Shown here: positions 27,297 through 35,133 of the stretch, piece by piece | Position numbering within the stretch: position 1 is the first letter of the stretch | How the letters are laid out: every line of letters starts with the position of its first letter | Assembly: GCA_951812615.1 (NCBI GenBank) | Contig: CATOSU010000003.1 | Location: 186,001 to 250,000 of the forward strand | Direction of reading: 5' to 3' | Length of the DNA: 64,000 bases | DNA from: an uncultured Paracoccaceae bacterium | GTDB taxonomy: Bacteria; Pseudomonadota; Alphaproteobacteria; Rhodobacterales; Rhodobacteraceae | Program-made: the position numbers and the translations under genes | The notes under the pieces: model-generated | Told to the model about the DNA's origin: nothing | Databases searched by the model: none | The model's input: the letters and a program-made list of their open reading frames with translations, nothing else

Positions 27297-28154
27297 TCAG
27301 TTTGTGCAGGGGATCGGAATGTCGACCACCTCGGCGCCGCGGCGCGTCCGGATGGTGCAGACTTTCTTTTCGACCTTTTCCGGGGCCTTTTCGATTTCGC
27401 CCAGCCCAAGCAGTTTGCGCTGATCCACCTCGATCGCGGAGGCAATCGTGTCATCCTCTGCGCCGACCAGCGCCAGCGACAACCGGCCGGTCGTTTGCGC
27501 CTGTGCCAGTCCGGCCACCTGCTGAGGTGTGGCAGAAATCGTGACTGTCCGGGCGATAACCGTGCCTTCGAGGTCGCCGCCGGCCTTCTGGTCAATCGCG
27601 ATCAGCTGAATTCCGGCCTCGATCAGGCGGGTTACCTCGCCGCGCGAACCTTCCATCATGTCACCGGCGCTTCCGGTCCAGTAGACGTCAACCCGGTCAC
27701 CGGGGCGCAGAAAGCCGGACACGCCCGAGGCCACGTCGACACGGATGGCAAAGGCGCGCATCCCGCGTTCCAGCCGCGAGGTGATCCCGGCGTCCTGACC
27801 CGGCTGGGTCACCTTTACGGCGAGAATGGCTTCGTCCTTTTCCATGGCGCGAAGGATGAACCGCTTGTCATCGGAATTCGGCGGAAAGAGATCATCGGCC
27901 TTGAAGAACGCGCCTTCGGGGATGGCATTTTCAGGCAATTTCACCGTGCGCACAGAATCGACATCCAGGGATTCGCCGTAGCGGAGGGGGCGGTTGGCGA
28001 CAAACACCTCGACCGTCGGGACGATCGCATCGCGCGCCGCGCGCTCGCTGGCGAGTTCATGCTGATACTCGGAGATGTAATTCTTGGCCATCATGACCGC
28101 ACCGCCGGCCAAAGCGATGCCTACCACCAGAACGAGACCGAAAACTGCACGCAT
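27297..28154 (-). CDS. cpaB: Flp pilus assembly protein CpaB/RcpC
   Basis: A 285-residue periplasmic protein with an N-terminal anchor (about 2-24), an SAF domain (about 45-115, with Val-Ala-x-Arg-Pro-Leu-x-Tyr-Gly-Glu) and a RcpC domain (about 120-260, with Phe-Leu-Arg-Pro-Gly-Asp-Arg-Val-Asp-Val). The ATG at 28154 has AAGGA 2-3 nt upstream; the alternative at 28169 would place that site inside the gene. CpaB is thought to gate or support the secretin. A Cys pair near the C-terminus could form a disulfide. Confidence 0.92.
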   Translation of the reverse strand: MRAVFGLVLVVGIALAGGAVMMAKNYISEYQHELASERAARDAIVPTVEVFVANRPLRYGESLDVDSVRTVKLPENAIPEGAFFKADDLFPPNSDDKRFILRAMEKDEAILAVKVTQPGQDAGITSRLERGMRAFAIRVDVASGVSGFLRPGDRVDVYWTGSAGDMMEGSRGEVTRLIEAGIQLIAIDQKAGGDLEGTVIARTVTISATPQQVAGLAQAQTTGRLSLALVGAEDDTIASAIEVDQRKLLGLGEIEKAPEKVEKKVCTIRTRRGAEVVDIPIPCTN

Positions 28155-28223
28155 TTCCTTACCTCTCATTTGAACGGGAGCGATAAGCGCAAAGCGCGAT
28201 GCCCCGATATTGATCGAAATCTA

Positions 28224-28238
28224 GACACGGATTGTGTC
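28224..28238. promoter_or_regulatory. 15-bp dyad upstream of cpaB
   Basis: GACAC (28224-28228) and GTGTC (28234-28238) form an inverted repeat with a 5-bp spacer, about 70 bp upstream of the cpaB start and in the flp-cpaB gap. It could be an operator or a chance dyad; no regulator is identified. Confidence 0.25.
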
Positions 28239-28307
28239 CAAATCAGGGAAAGCTCCGGGCTGAACGACGACGAACGCCTGTACGGGCGCACGGTGCCGTT
28301 GGCACGG

Positions 28308-28487
28308 TCAGTCGAAACTGTAATTCGTCATATAGGACGATATGCTGTCGCTCCCCGCCACGGCTTCGTCCTGCATTGCAGTGGCGATCATGACGGTCAG
28401 ACCGACGATGGCAGCCGTGAGAACGACCCAGTCAACAGTAACCGCGCCGCTTTCATCACAGGTAAAACAGTCCAGTAACCTATACAT
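28308..28487 (-). CDS. third Flp-type pilin, divergent
   Basis: A 59-residue class IVb pilin-like protein. The leader (to about residue 14) ends in Gly, followed by Ala-Val-Thr-Val-Asp-Trp-Val-Val-Leu-Thr-Ala, exactly as in the two larger-copy pilins, then a different hydrophobic helix and C-terminal tail with two Met, Tyr and acidic residues. The ATG at 28487 is chosen since GAGGTG lies 6 nt upstream. The leader has two Cys residues. It is likely a minor pilin, but relative expression is unknown. Confidence 0.8.
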   Translation of the reverse strand: MYRLLDCFTCDESGAVTVDWVVLTAAIVGLTVMIATAMQDEAVAGSDSISSYMTNYSFD

Positions 28488-28523
28488 AACAAACACCTCG
28501 TGAGCAGATTTTTGAGGCAGAGA

Positions 28524-28545
28524 GCCACGCCCCTGCGGGCGTGGC
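28524..28545. terminator. hairpin between two flp genes
   Basis: GCCACGCCC (28524-28532) pairs perfectly with GGGCGTGGC (28537-28545) around a 4-nt loop, 26 nt past the stop of the flp gene at 28572-28751. The downstream minus-strand sequence has only an A-rich stretch, not a T-run, so it may attenuate or stabilise the abundant flp message instead of ending it. Confidence 0.5.
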
Positions 28546-28571
28546 CCCGGGATTTTCAGGCAGCAGGGCGG

Positions 28572-28751
28572 TTAGGAAGGTGCCTTGCCGCTGATGAAGT
28601 CGCCAGTCGAGCTGGTCAGATCGGACGAGCCGGATTCGATTGCGCCGTAAGCAGCGCCAGCCAGGGCAACAACGGCTGCGGTCAGAACAACCCAGTCAAC
28701 GGTTACTGCGCCGTCTTCGTCCTTGCGGAAGTTTTTGATGAACTTGATCAT
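28572..28751 (-). CDS. flp: Flp family type IVb pilin, copy 1
   Basis: A 59-residue prepilin. The basic leader ends Asp-Glu-Asp-Gly, then the predicted mature N-terminus Ala-Val-Thr-Val-Asp-Trp with Asp at +5 in place of the usual Glu, a hydrophobic helix, and a Ser/Gly-rich C-terminus. GGAGGG stands upstream of ATG 28751. The protein is identical to that of 29151-29330, while the DNA differs at about 10 silent positions. This is probably a main pilus subunit, processed by CpaA and assembled by CpaF/TadB/TadC. Confidence 0.9.
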   Translation of the reverse strand: MIKFIKNFRKDEDGAVTVDWVVLTAAVVALAGAAYGAIESGSSDLTSSTGDFISGKAPS

Positions 28752-29088
28752 GGTATGTCCCTCCAAAGGGTCTTGCTTGTTTCGGTTATCGCGATCAGTT
28801 GCCGGCTCCTTGCTCTCTCACTCGGATCCGTGCATCGCGGCATGTACATATTAGAGGCGGGGATTTTGGCAGGATTTTGGTGCGGCCGTCTCTTCGGTCC
28901 GGAATCGGCAAGCGGATCAGGAAACCTGGCAACTATCTGAATTTTATTGTGTAAATTTGCCACGTTTGGCCGTTTTGCCGCAATTTGGCACCAAATGTGT
29001 TCACATTATGGCGCCACGCGGGCGCTTTTTCGCAGGTCGTATTGTGGTGAAAGAGGGGGGCGGGCCGATGTCTGCCCTGCAAAAAAGT
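28752..29088. other. intergenic region upstream of flp copy 1
   Basis: No gene was found. The first 20 bp repeat the ribosome-site context of the other flp copy. The centre is AT-rich, with GGGATTTTGGC at 28860-28870, a string that also appears at 29501-29511 in the leader of copy 2. Promoter elements for copy 1 should be here, but none matches a consensus closely enough to call. Confidence 0.5.
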
Positions 29089-29123
29089 CTGGGGCCGCGT
29101 TCGCAGTGCAAACGCGGCCCCAG
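29089..29123. terminator. bidirectional rho-independent terminator after flp copy 2
   Basis: CTGGGGCCGCGTT (29089-29101) pairs with AACGCGGCCCCAG (29111-29123) through 13 bp around a 9-nt loop. A T5 run follows on the plus strand (29124-29128) and a T6 run follows on the minus strand (29086-29081). It lies 27 bp past the stop of flp copy 2, so copy 2 is probably transcribed as its own unit. Confidence 0.85.
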
Positions 29124-29150
29124 TTTTTATCTCAGCTTAGGCGGTGCCTA

Positions 29151-29330
29151 TTAGGACGGTGCCTTGCCGCTGATGAAGTCGCCGGTCGAGCTGGTCAGGT
29201 CCGAAGAACCGGATTCGATTGCGCCGTAAGCAGCGCCAGCCAGGGCAACAACAGCTGCGGTCAGAACAACCCAGTCAACAGTCACTGCGCCGTCTTCGTC
29301 TTTGCGGAAGTTTTTGATGAACTTGATCAT
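29151..29330 (-). CDS. flp: Flp family type IVb pilin, copy 2
   Basis: A 59-residue prepilin identical in sequence to that of 28572-28751. The duplication includes the 16 or so bases upstream with the GGAGGG ribosome site. All of the roughly 10 base differences are silent, which indicates that selection keeps both proteins the same or that conversion is frequent. Upstream lies an AT-rich leader; downstream is a strong terminator. Separate promoters could give separate control of the two copies. Confidence 0.9.
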   Translation of the reverse strand: MIKFIKNFRKDEDGAVTVDWVVLTAAVVALAGAAYGAIESGSSDLTSSTGDFISGKAPS

Positions 29331-29681
29331 GATATGTCCCTCCAAAGGATCTCTAGGTTTCGAAACAATCGCCTCGTCCTTGTCTGAGCCGTTTCTCTCT
29401 CTGTTGGCTCATGTCCGCTGCGATTGGATGTAATTAGCCTGAGCCCCGTGGCAGGAATGGGGCAGGAAGAGGGAAATTCGTGCCAAATTTCACTTTTTAC
29501 GGGATTTTGGCTAGTGATTTGAAAGTAAACAAATTTTTTATGATATTTTCGATTTTCATGTGATTTTTTTGCTGTTGCGGTGGGGAAATCGAACGATTTT
29601 GCGGCAAAATCCACCGGATTTTCTGGTTTTGAGCCCGGTTTTGCGCGACAGAACAGAAAAACAAAACAAAGAGGCAGGCAG
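29331..29681. other. AT-rich intergenic region between divergent flp copy 2 and lytic transglycosylase
   Basis: About 350 bp without a supported gene. The stretch 29480-29650 is much richer in A/T than its neighbours (several T-runs and GATTTT repeats), as expected for promoters of both divergent genes. The short inverted match CCAAAATCC/GGATTTT recurs, but no known regulator site can be assigned. Confidence 0.5.
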
Positions 29682-30485
29682 ATGATCACACGCGTTTTCG
29701 CGGTCTGTTCGGTATTGGCGGCGTTACTGGCGCCGGCGGCCGGGGCCGGACCGAAGCCGTTTCCGGAATTCAGTGCGAAACGGGTGAAGCCGCCGGCGGC
29801 CGGAGCCGGCAAACGGATTACCGTCCAGATCGACCCGGAAGCACAGACTGAAGCCGTGCAGCCGGCCGAAGCGTCGACCACATCGGCGTCCCCCGCGGCG
29901 CCAGGGCGGTACACCTGGTTTTGGGACAACATTTCGCCGGAGCTGACCAACAGCGGCCCGGGCCGGCTGGAACAGGCATTGGTAACGCTCAATACCAAGG
30001 GGGCCATCACCGCCCCGCGATTGCAGGACATGCAGAATATCGCGATGGAAAACGGGATCCCGATCCTGACCTCGACCGTGGGCACGCGGGTGTCTCCGGC
30101 GTTGGTGCTGGCGGTGATCGCGGTGGAATCTGCCGGGCGGCCCGACGTGGTCAGCCATGCCGGGGCGCAGGGGTTGATGCAGCTGATGCCGGATACCGCC
30201 GACCGGTTCGGGGTCGATGACGCCCTGTCACCGGCGGACAACATCGCCGGTGGGGTGCGGTATCTGAACTGGCTGATGGAAGAGTTCGAAAATGATCCGA
30301 TCCTGGTGCTGGCCGGATATAATGCAGGCGAAGGTGCCGTTCGCGGCCATGGCGGGGTGCCGCCCTATGCCGAAACCCGGGACTATGTGCCCAAAGTGCT
30401 GTCGGCGTTTCAGGTGGCGCGTGGCCTGTGTAAAACGCCGCCCGAGCTGATCTCGGACGGCTGTGTCTTTGCAGCGATGAACTAG
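29682..30485 (+). CDS. lytic transglycosylase (SLT domain)
   Basis: A 267-residue exported enzyme that cleaves peptidoglycan to anhydromuropeptides. The signal peptide is about 1-22. A Pro/Ala/Thr-rich linker leads to the SLT domain (about 130-255) with catalytic Glu in Ala-Val-Glu-Ser-Ala-Gly, then Gly-Ala-Gln-Gly-Leu-Met-Gln-Leu-Met-Pro, Asn-Ile-Ala-Gly-Gly and Ala-Gly-Tyr-Asn-Ala-Gly. AGAGGCAG lies before ATG 29682; the in-frame codon at 29580 lies in AT-rich non-coding-like sequence. Being divergent from the pilus cluster, it may open the wall for the machine; that is inference. Confidence 0.88.
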   Translation: MITRVFAVCSVLAALLAPAAGAGPKPFPEFSAKRVKPPAAGAGKRITVQIDPEAQTEAVQPAEASTTSASPAAPGRYTWFWDNISPELTNSGPGRLEQALVTLNTKGAITAPRLQDMQNIAMENGIPILTSTVGTRVSPALVLAVIAVESAGRPDVVSHAGAQGLMQLMPDTADRFGVDDALSPADNIAGGVRYLNWLMEEFENDPILVLAGYNAGEGAVRGHGGVPPYAETRDYVPKVLSAFQVARGLCKTPPELISDGCVFAAMN

Positions 30486-30519
30486 GGCGCGGAAACGCAG
30501 AGCATTTCCACGCATCCGG

Positions 30520-31143
30520 TCAGACGATTGTCGCCCCGGTGGCCGCGATCATTTCTTCGCGCGTCACGCCCGGCGCCAGTTCGAGGATGTGCAGCCCCTT
30601 GTGGGCCACTTCCAGAACGCCGAAATTCGTGATGATCAGATCGACCACGCCCTTGCCGGTCAGCGGCAGGGTGCATTCCTTCAGCACCTTGGTTTCACCG
30701 TGCTTGTTGGTGTGGTCCATGACCACGATCACGCGGCCGACACCGGCAACAAGGTCCATTGCCCCGCCCATGCCTTTGACCAGCTTGCCGGGGATCATCC
30801 AGTTTGCAAGATCACCCTTTTCGCTGACTTCCATCGCGCCGAGGATCGCCGCCGCAATCTTGCCGCCGCGGATCATGCCAAAGCTGGTGGCGCTGTCGAA
30901 ATAGGAGGTGCGGGCCAGCTCGGTGATGGTCTGCTTGCCGGCATTGATCAGGTCAGGATCCTCTTCGCCTTCATAAGGGAAAGGGCCCATGCCCAGCATG
31001 CCGTTTTCGGACTGAAGGGTGATGTCTTTGTCACCCACGTAATTCGCCACCAGCGTCGGAATGCCGATGCCGAGGTTCACGTACATGCCGTCTTCTAGCT
31101 CCTGCGCGGCCCGTTCGGCCATCTGATTGCGGTCCCAGGGCAT
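30520..31143 (-). CDS. scoB: succinyl-CoA:3-ketoacid CoA-transferase subunit B
   Basis: A 207-residue family I CoA-transferase subunit. The active-site Glu is in Ser-Glu-Asn-Gly-Met-Leu-Gly (about residue 46) and the N-terminal Gly-Ile-Gly-Ile-Pro-Thr loop is present. With subunit A it moves CoA between succinyl-CoA and acetoacetate or similar 3-oxoacids. The start shares one base with the stop of subunit A (TGATG). The exact 3-oxoacid is not determined. Confidence 0.92.
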   Translation of the reverse strand: MPWDRNQMAERAAQELEDGMYVNLGIGIPTLVANYVGDKDITLQSENGMLGMGPFPYEGEEDPDLINAGKQTITELARTSYFDSATSFGMIRGGKIAAAILGAMEVSEKGDLANWMIPGKLVKGMGGAMDLVAGVGRVIVVMDHTNKHGETKVLKECTLPLTGKGVVDLIITNFGVLEVAHKGLHILELAPGVTREEMIAATGATIV

Positions 31144-31847
31144 CAGGCTTCCTCCCGCTTGCGTGTCGTGCGCTGTTCGATGCGTTTTTCATGCTCGCCC
31201 TGTATCAGGCGGTGCACGTAGATTCCCGGCAGGTGGATGTTGTCGGGGTCGAGGCTGCCGCGTGGGACGATTTCCTCCACTTCGGCCACGCAGATCTTGC
31301 CGCACATTGCCGCCGGCGGGTTGAAGTTGCGGGCGGTCTTGCGGAACACGAGGTTGCCGGTGTCGTCAGCTTTCCATGCCTTGACGATCGACAGGTCGGC
31401 GAAAATACCCTCTTCGAGGATGTATGTCTCGCCGTTGAAATCCTTATGCTCCTTGCCGTCGGCGATTACCGTGCCGACACCGGTCTTGGTGTAAAAGCCC
31501 GGGATGCCGCAGCCGCCAGCGCGCATGCGTTCGGCCAGCGTGCCCTGCGGGTTGAATTCCAGTTCCAGCTCACCGCTCAGATACTGGCGCATGAATTCCG
31601 CGTTTTCGCCGACATAGGAGCTGATCATCTTGGTGACCTGCCGGGACTGCAGCAGAATGCCGATGCCGAATTCGTCAACGCCCGCATTGTTGGACGCAAA
31701 GGTCAGATCCTTGACGCCGCTTTCCCTGATGGCCTGCAACAGCAGTTCGGGAATGCCGCACAGGCCAAACCCGCCTGCCGCGATCAGCATGCCATCGCTC
31801 AGTATGCCGTCCAGGGCCTCGGTGGCGCTGGCATAGACTTTCTTCAT
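31143..31847 (-). CDS. scoA: succinyl-CoA:3-ketoacid CoA-transferase subunit A
   Basis: A 234-residue family I CoA-transferase subunit with the glycine loop Gly-Gly-Phe-Gly-Leu-Cys-Gly-Ile-Pro near residues 21-29 and Asn-Asn-Ala-Gly after it. It pairs with the B subunit encoded directly downstream. The start at 31847 is preceded by GGAGGGG. A short hairpin repeat (31944-31988) lies upstream on the other strand. Confidence 0.92.
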   Translation of the reverse strand: MKKVYASATEALDGILSDGMLIAAGGFGLCGIPELLLQAIRESGVKDLTFASNNAGVDEFGIGILLQSRQVTKMISSYVGENAEFMRQYLSGELELEFNPQGTLAERMRAGGCGIPGFYTKTGVGTVIADGKEHKDFNGETYILEEGIFADLSIVKAWKADDTGNLVFRKTARNFNPPAAMCGKICVAEVEEIVPRGSLDPDNIHLPGIYVHRLIQGEHEKRIEQRTTRKREEA

Positions 31848-31943
31848 AGGTACCCCTCCGGTTCGGATGCTGCCCGGTTTTGACGCCGCGGCGCAGCGGA
31901 GTCAATGCGCGCGGCCCGCAGAGACGGTTTCCGGCCGCCCGGC

Positions 31944-31988
31944 TTGGGGCGCTGCCCCAAACCCCGAAGTATTTGTACAAAGATGAAG
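31944..31988 (+). repeat. short hairpin element with GTATTTNNNCAAAGATGAAG tail (copy C)
   Basis: TTGGGGC (31944-31950) pairs with GCCCCAA (31954-31960) around GCT, followed by ACCCCGA and the 20-mer at 31969-31988 (triplet GTA). The layout matches 119-170. It lies between topA and scoA, antisense to both, 16 bp from the topA stop. I recall sequences of this type as very common between genes in this bacterial group. Confidence 0.75.
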
Positions 31989-32003
31989 AGACGGGGTGCC
32001 GGA

Positions 32004-34517
32004 TCAGGACGCCTTTTTCTTGCGCGGCGCGGCCTTTTTGCGTGGTTTCTTCTTGGCCGCCTTCTCGGCAACCAGAGTCAGCGCCTGTTCCAGCGTGATA
32101 CTGTCGGGCTCGGTTCCCTTGGGCAGGGTCGCGTTGATCTTGCCCCATTTGACATAAGGTCCGTACCGGCCGTCCATCACGTTGACCGGGCCGCCATCAT
32201 CAGGATGGGCCCCCAGTTCCTTGAGCGGTTTGGCGGCACTGCCGCGCGCGCCCCGCGACGCTGCTTTCTTGGCCAGTTCCTCGACCGCGCGGTTCATACC
32301 GATCTCGAAAACCTCGTCGACTTCCTTGAGGTTGGCATAGAGCCGGCCGTGCTTCACGTATGGCCCATAGCGGCCGATACCGGCCTCGATCAGTTCGCCG
32401 TCCTCGGGGTGCGGGCCGATTTCCCGCGGCAGGTTCAATAGCCGCAGCGCCTTTTCGAGGTCCATCGTGTCGGGGGCCCAGGTCTTGGGCAGACTGGCGC
32501 GCGGCGGCTTCTTGTTTTCGGGCGTCGGTTCACCGCGCTGAACATAGGGTCCGAAGCGGCCGGATTTCAGGTGGATCTCGTCCCCCTGATCCTCGCCCAG
32601 AACGCGGTCTTCGCCGGCGGCGCCTTCGCCGGCAATCGGGCGTGTATAGGTGCATTCGGGGTAGTTTCCGCACCCGACGAACCCGCCGGTACGCGATGTT
32701 TTCAGGTGCAGCTGACCCTGCCCGCATTTGGGGCACACGCGCGGATCGGTGCCGTCTTCGCGCGGCGGATAGAGCTGATCGCTGAGGGCTTCGTCCAGCA
32801 CGTCCAGAACTTCGGCGATGCGCAGTTCGGACGTTTCCGCGATTGCGGCGGAGAAATCGCGCCAGAACCGGCCCAGCACATCCTTGTAGTTCAGCTGACC
32901 GTCGCTGATCGTATCCAGCTCGTCCTCAAGGTTGGCGGTGAATTCGTAGCCGACATATTTGCGGAAGAAATTCAACAGGAACACCGTCACGATCCGCCCC
33001 TTGTCCTCGGGGATCAGACGGTTCTTTTCCTTGCGGACATATTCGCGGTCCTGGATCGTGGTGACGATGCTGGCATAGGTCGATGGCCGCCCGATGCCCA
33101 GCTCTTCCATTCTCTTGACCAGCGTGGCCTCGGTGTAACGCGGCGGCGGCTGGGTGAAATGCTGATCCGGGGTGACCGAGCGTTTTTCAGCCGCTTCGCC
33201 CTGCATGATCTGTGGCAGACGCTTGTCGTCCTCGTCGACAACGGCGTCGTCGCGGCCTTCTTCGTAGACGCGCATGAAGCCGTCGAACAGGACCACCTGA
33301 CCGGTGGCGCGCAGCTCGACCTGGCCATCGGCGCTGGCCACGTTGACGGTGGTGCGTTCCAGCCGGGCGGCCTCCATCTGGCAGGCCAGCGTGCGCTTCC
33401 AGATCAGATCGTAGAGCTTGCGCTGATCGGCTTCGGTCAGTTTCAGGCTTGCGGCATCCGCCTCCATATTGGTGGGACGGATACATTCATGGGCTTCCTG
33501 CGCGTTCTTGGCCTTGTTCTTGTAGATGCGCGGCGCGCCGGGAACGTAGCTTTTTCCGTAGCGGGCTTCGATGCTGTCACGCACGGCCTGCACGGCCTCG
33601 GGTGCCATGTCGATCCCGTCGGTACGCATGTATGTGATGTGGCCGGCCTCGTAGAGCCGCTGGGCCGCGCTCATCGCCTGGCGCGCGCCCATGCCGAACT
33701 TGCGACTGGCTTCCTGTTGCAGCGTCGAGGTCATGAACGGGGCGGCGGGGTTGCGGCTGGCCGGTTTCGCCTCGACCGACTTTACGGTCAGATCGCGCGA
33801 AGAGATCGCCTGCACGGCCAGTTCGGCCTGGGTTTCGTTTTCAATATCGTACCGGTCGAGCTTCTGGCCGGCCAGAACCGTGAGCCGGGCCTCGTAGTCC
33901 TGTCCGCGCGGCGTGCCGAGCATTGCCTTCACCGACCAGTATTCGCGCGGCTTGAAGGCTTCGATTTCCATCTCGCGCTCGACGATCAGACGCAGACAGA
34001 CGGATTGCACGCGGCCCGCGCTGCGCGCGCCGGGCAGTTTGCGCCAGAGCACCGGGGACAGGTTGAACCCGACGAGGTAGTCCAACGCCCGGCGGGCGAG
34101 ATATGCCTCGACCAGCGCGGTATCGACCTGCCGCGGGTTCTGCATCGCCTCGGTGACCGCGGCCTTGGTGATGGCGTTGAAGGTGACCCGGGAAACCGGC
34201 GTGGTCTTCTTGATCGAGCGCCGCTTGGTCAGTGCCTCCTGCAGGTGCCAGGAGATTGCCTCGCCTTCGCGGTCGGGGTCGGTGGCGAGGATCAGTTCGC
34301 CGTCTTCGGCCAGCGCGTCGGCGATTGCCTTGACGTGTTTGCGGCTGTCGGCGCCGACCTCCCATTTCATGTCGAACTCATGCTCGGTATCGACCGAACC
34401 GTCCTTTGGCGGAAGGTCGCGGACATGGCCGTAAGAGGCGAGAACGGTGTAACCGGGTCCGAGATACTTGTTGATGGTCTTGGCTTTGGCCGGGGATTCG
34501 ACAACAACGACAGGCAT
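32004..34517 (-). CDS. topA: DNA topoisomerase I
   Basis: An 837-residue type IA topoisomerase that relaxes negative supercoils. The N-terminal Toprim domain has Val-Glu-Ser-Pro-Ala-Lys-Ala and Ala-Thr-Asp-Pro-Asp-Arg-Glu-Gly-Glu. The nucleophile Tyr is in Thr-Tyr-Met-Arg-Thr-Asp (about residue 298). The C-terminus has a four-Cys zinc ribbon (near 590-620), three Gly-[Arg]-[Phe/Tyr]-Gly-Pro-Tyr-Val repeats and a Lys/Arg-rich tail. GAGG lies 11 nt before the ATG. dprA lies upstream, a common arrangement, here separated by a plus-strand gene. Confidence 0.96.
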   Translation of the reverse strand: MPVVVVESPAKAKTINKYLGPGYTVLASYGHVRDLPPKDGSVDTEHEFDMKWEVGADSRKHVKAIADALAEDGELILATDPDREGEAISWHLQEALTKRRSIKKTTPVSRVTFNAITKAAVTEAMQNPRQVDTALVEAYLARRALDYLVGFNLSPVLWRKLPGARSAGRVQSVCLRLIVEREMEIEAFKPREYWSVKAMLGTPRGQDYEARLTVLAGQKLDRYDIENETQAELAVQAISSRDLTVKSVEAKPASRNPAAPFMTSTLQQEASRKFGMGARQAMSAAQRLYEAGHITYMRTDGIDMAPEAVQAVRDSIEARYGKSYVPGAPRIYKNKAKNAQEAHECIRPTNMEADAASLKLTEADQRKLYDLIWKRTLACQMEAARLERTTVNVASADGQVELRATGQVVLFDGFMRVYEEGRDDAVVDEDDKRLPQIMQGEAAEKRSVTPDQHFTQPPPRYTEATLVKRMEELGIGRPSTYASIVTTIQDREYVRKEKNRLIPEDKGRIVTVFLLNFFRKYVGYEFTANLEDELDTISDGQLNYKDVLGRFWRDFSAAIAETSELRIAEVLDVLDEALSDQLYPPREDGTDPRVCPKCGQGQLHLKTSRTGGFVGCGNYPECTYTRPIAGEGAAGEDRVLGEDQGDEIHLKSGRFGPYVQRGEPTPENKKPPRASLPKTWAPDTMDLEKALRLLNLPREIGPHPEDGELIEAGIGRYGPYVKHGRLYANLKEVDEVFEIGMNRAVEELAKKAASRGARGSAAKPLKELGAHPDDGGPVNVMDGRYGPYVKWGKINATLPKGTEPDSITLEQALTLVAEKAAKKKPRKKAAPRKKKAS

Positions 34518-34651
34518 TTAGCTCAAAACCTCTTATGAATTCGACGCTGCGGTCTATGGCGGCGCAACATGTGGGGTGCAAGTGAGGATTGTCAATCCGT
34601 GCAATCATCGGGCAGGCTGAGCCGGCGTGAAGCGGCTCAAAACGGGGGCAG

Positions 34652-35098
34652 GTGGTGCGGATTTCCGGCAGCGTATCAATACTATTGTGGATCATTCTGG
34701 CGCTTCCGGCCCTGGCATGGGAAGAACCGGCCCGCGGCACCAGGACGCGGGCGGCGCTGATGGACGCGTTGCGTCCGCATGCGGTCTGGATGCTTGGGCA
34801 GCCGGTGGAATTTCTTGTCCATGACCTCCGGCGGGACGGAGATCTGGCTTTTGCCAGCGTTCACCCGCAGAGCCCGGGCGGGACGCCGATCGACCTGCGG
34901 CGCACCCCGGCGGTCGCGCGCGGCGAACTTGATCCGGAATTCATGGATGGTGTGACGATGCAGGCGCTCTATCAGAAATCCGGCGATACCTGGGTCGCGG
35001 TACACTGGGCGATCGGGGCAACGGATGTCTGGTACAGCTGGGCGCCGTTCTGTCGCGTATGGCGTCCGGTGATCCCCGAGGCCTGCCGCGGGATCTGA
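34652..35098 (+). CDS. small exported protein, uncharacterised
   Basis: A 148-residue protein with a signal peptide (about 1-22, ending Ala-Leu-Ala) that starts at a GTG; a second GTG follows at once, and GGGGGCAGG lies upstream. The mature part contains several Trp and Tyr residues and two Cys near the C-terminus. It resembles no enzyme that I know. It is inserted between topA and dprA on the opposite strand. Periplasmic location is inferred. Confidence 0.7.
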   Translation: MVRISGSVSILLWIILALPALAWEEPARGTRTRAALMDALRPHAVWMLGQPVEFLVHDLRRDGDLAFASVHPQSPGGTPIDLRRTPAVARGELDPEFMDGVTMQALYQKSGDTWVAVHWAIGATDVWYSWAPFCRVWRPVIPEACRGI

Positions 35099-35133
35099 AC
35101 CTGCCGGTTTGGGGGAGCGGGTATCCGGTTTCG

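Noticed and set aside
29440-29500. TGGCAC-like string upstream of flp copy 2 as a sigma-54 promoter
   Set aside because: The -24 half fits, but the -12 half reads TCCCT instead of TTGCA, so it is not supported.
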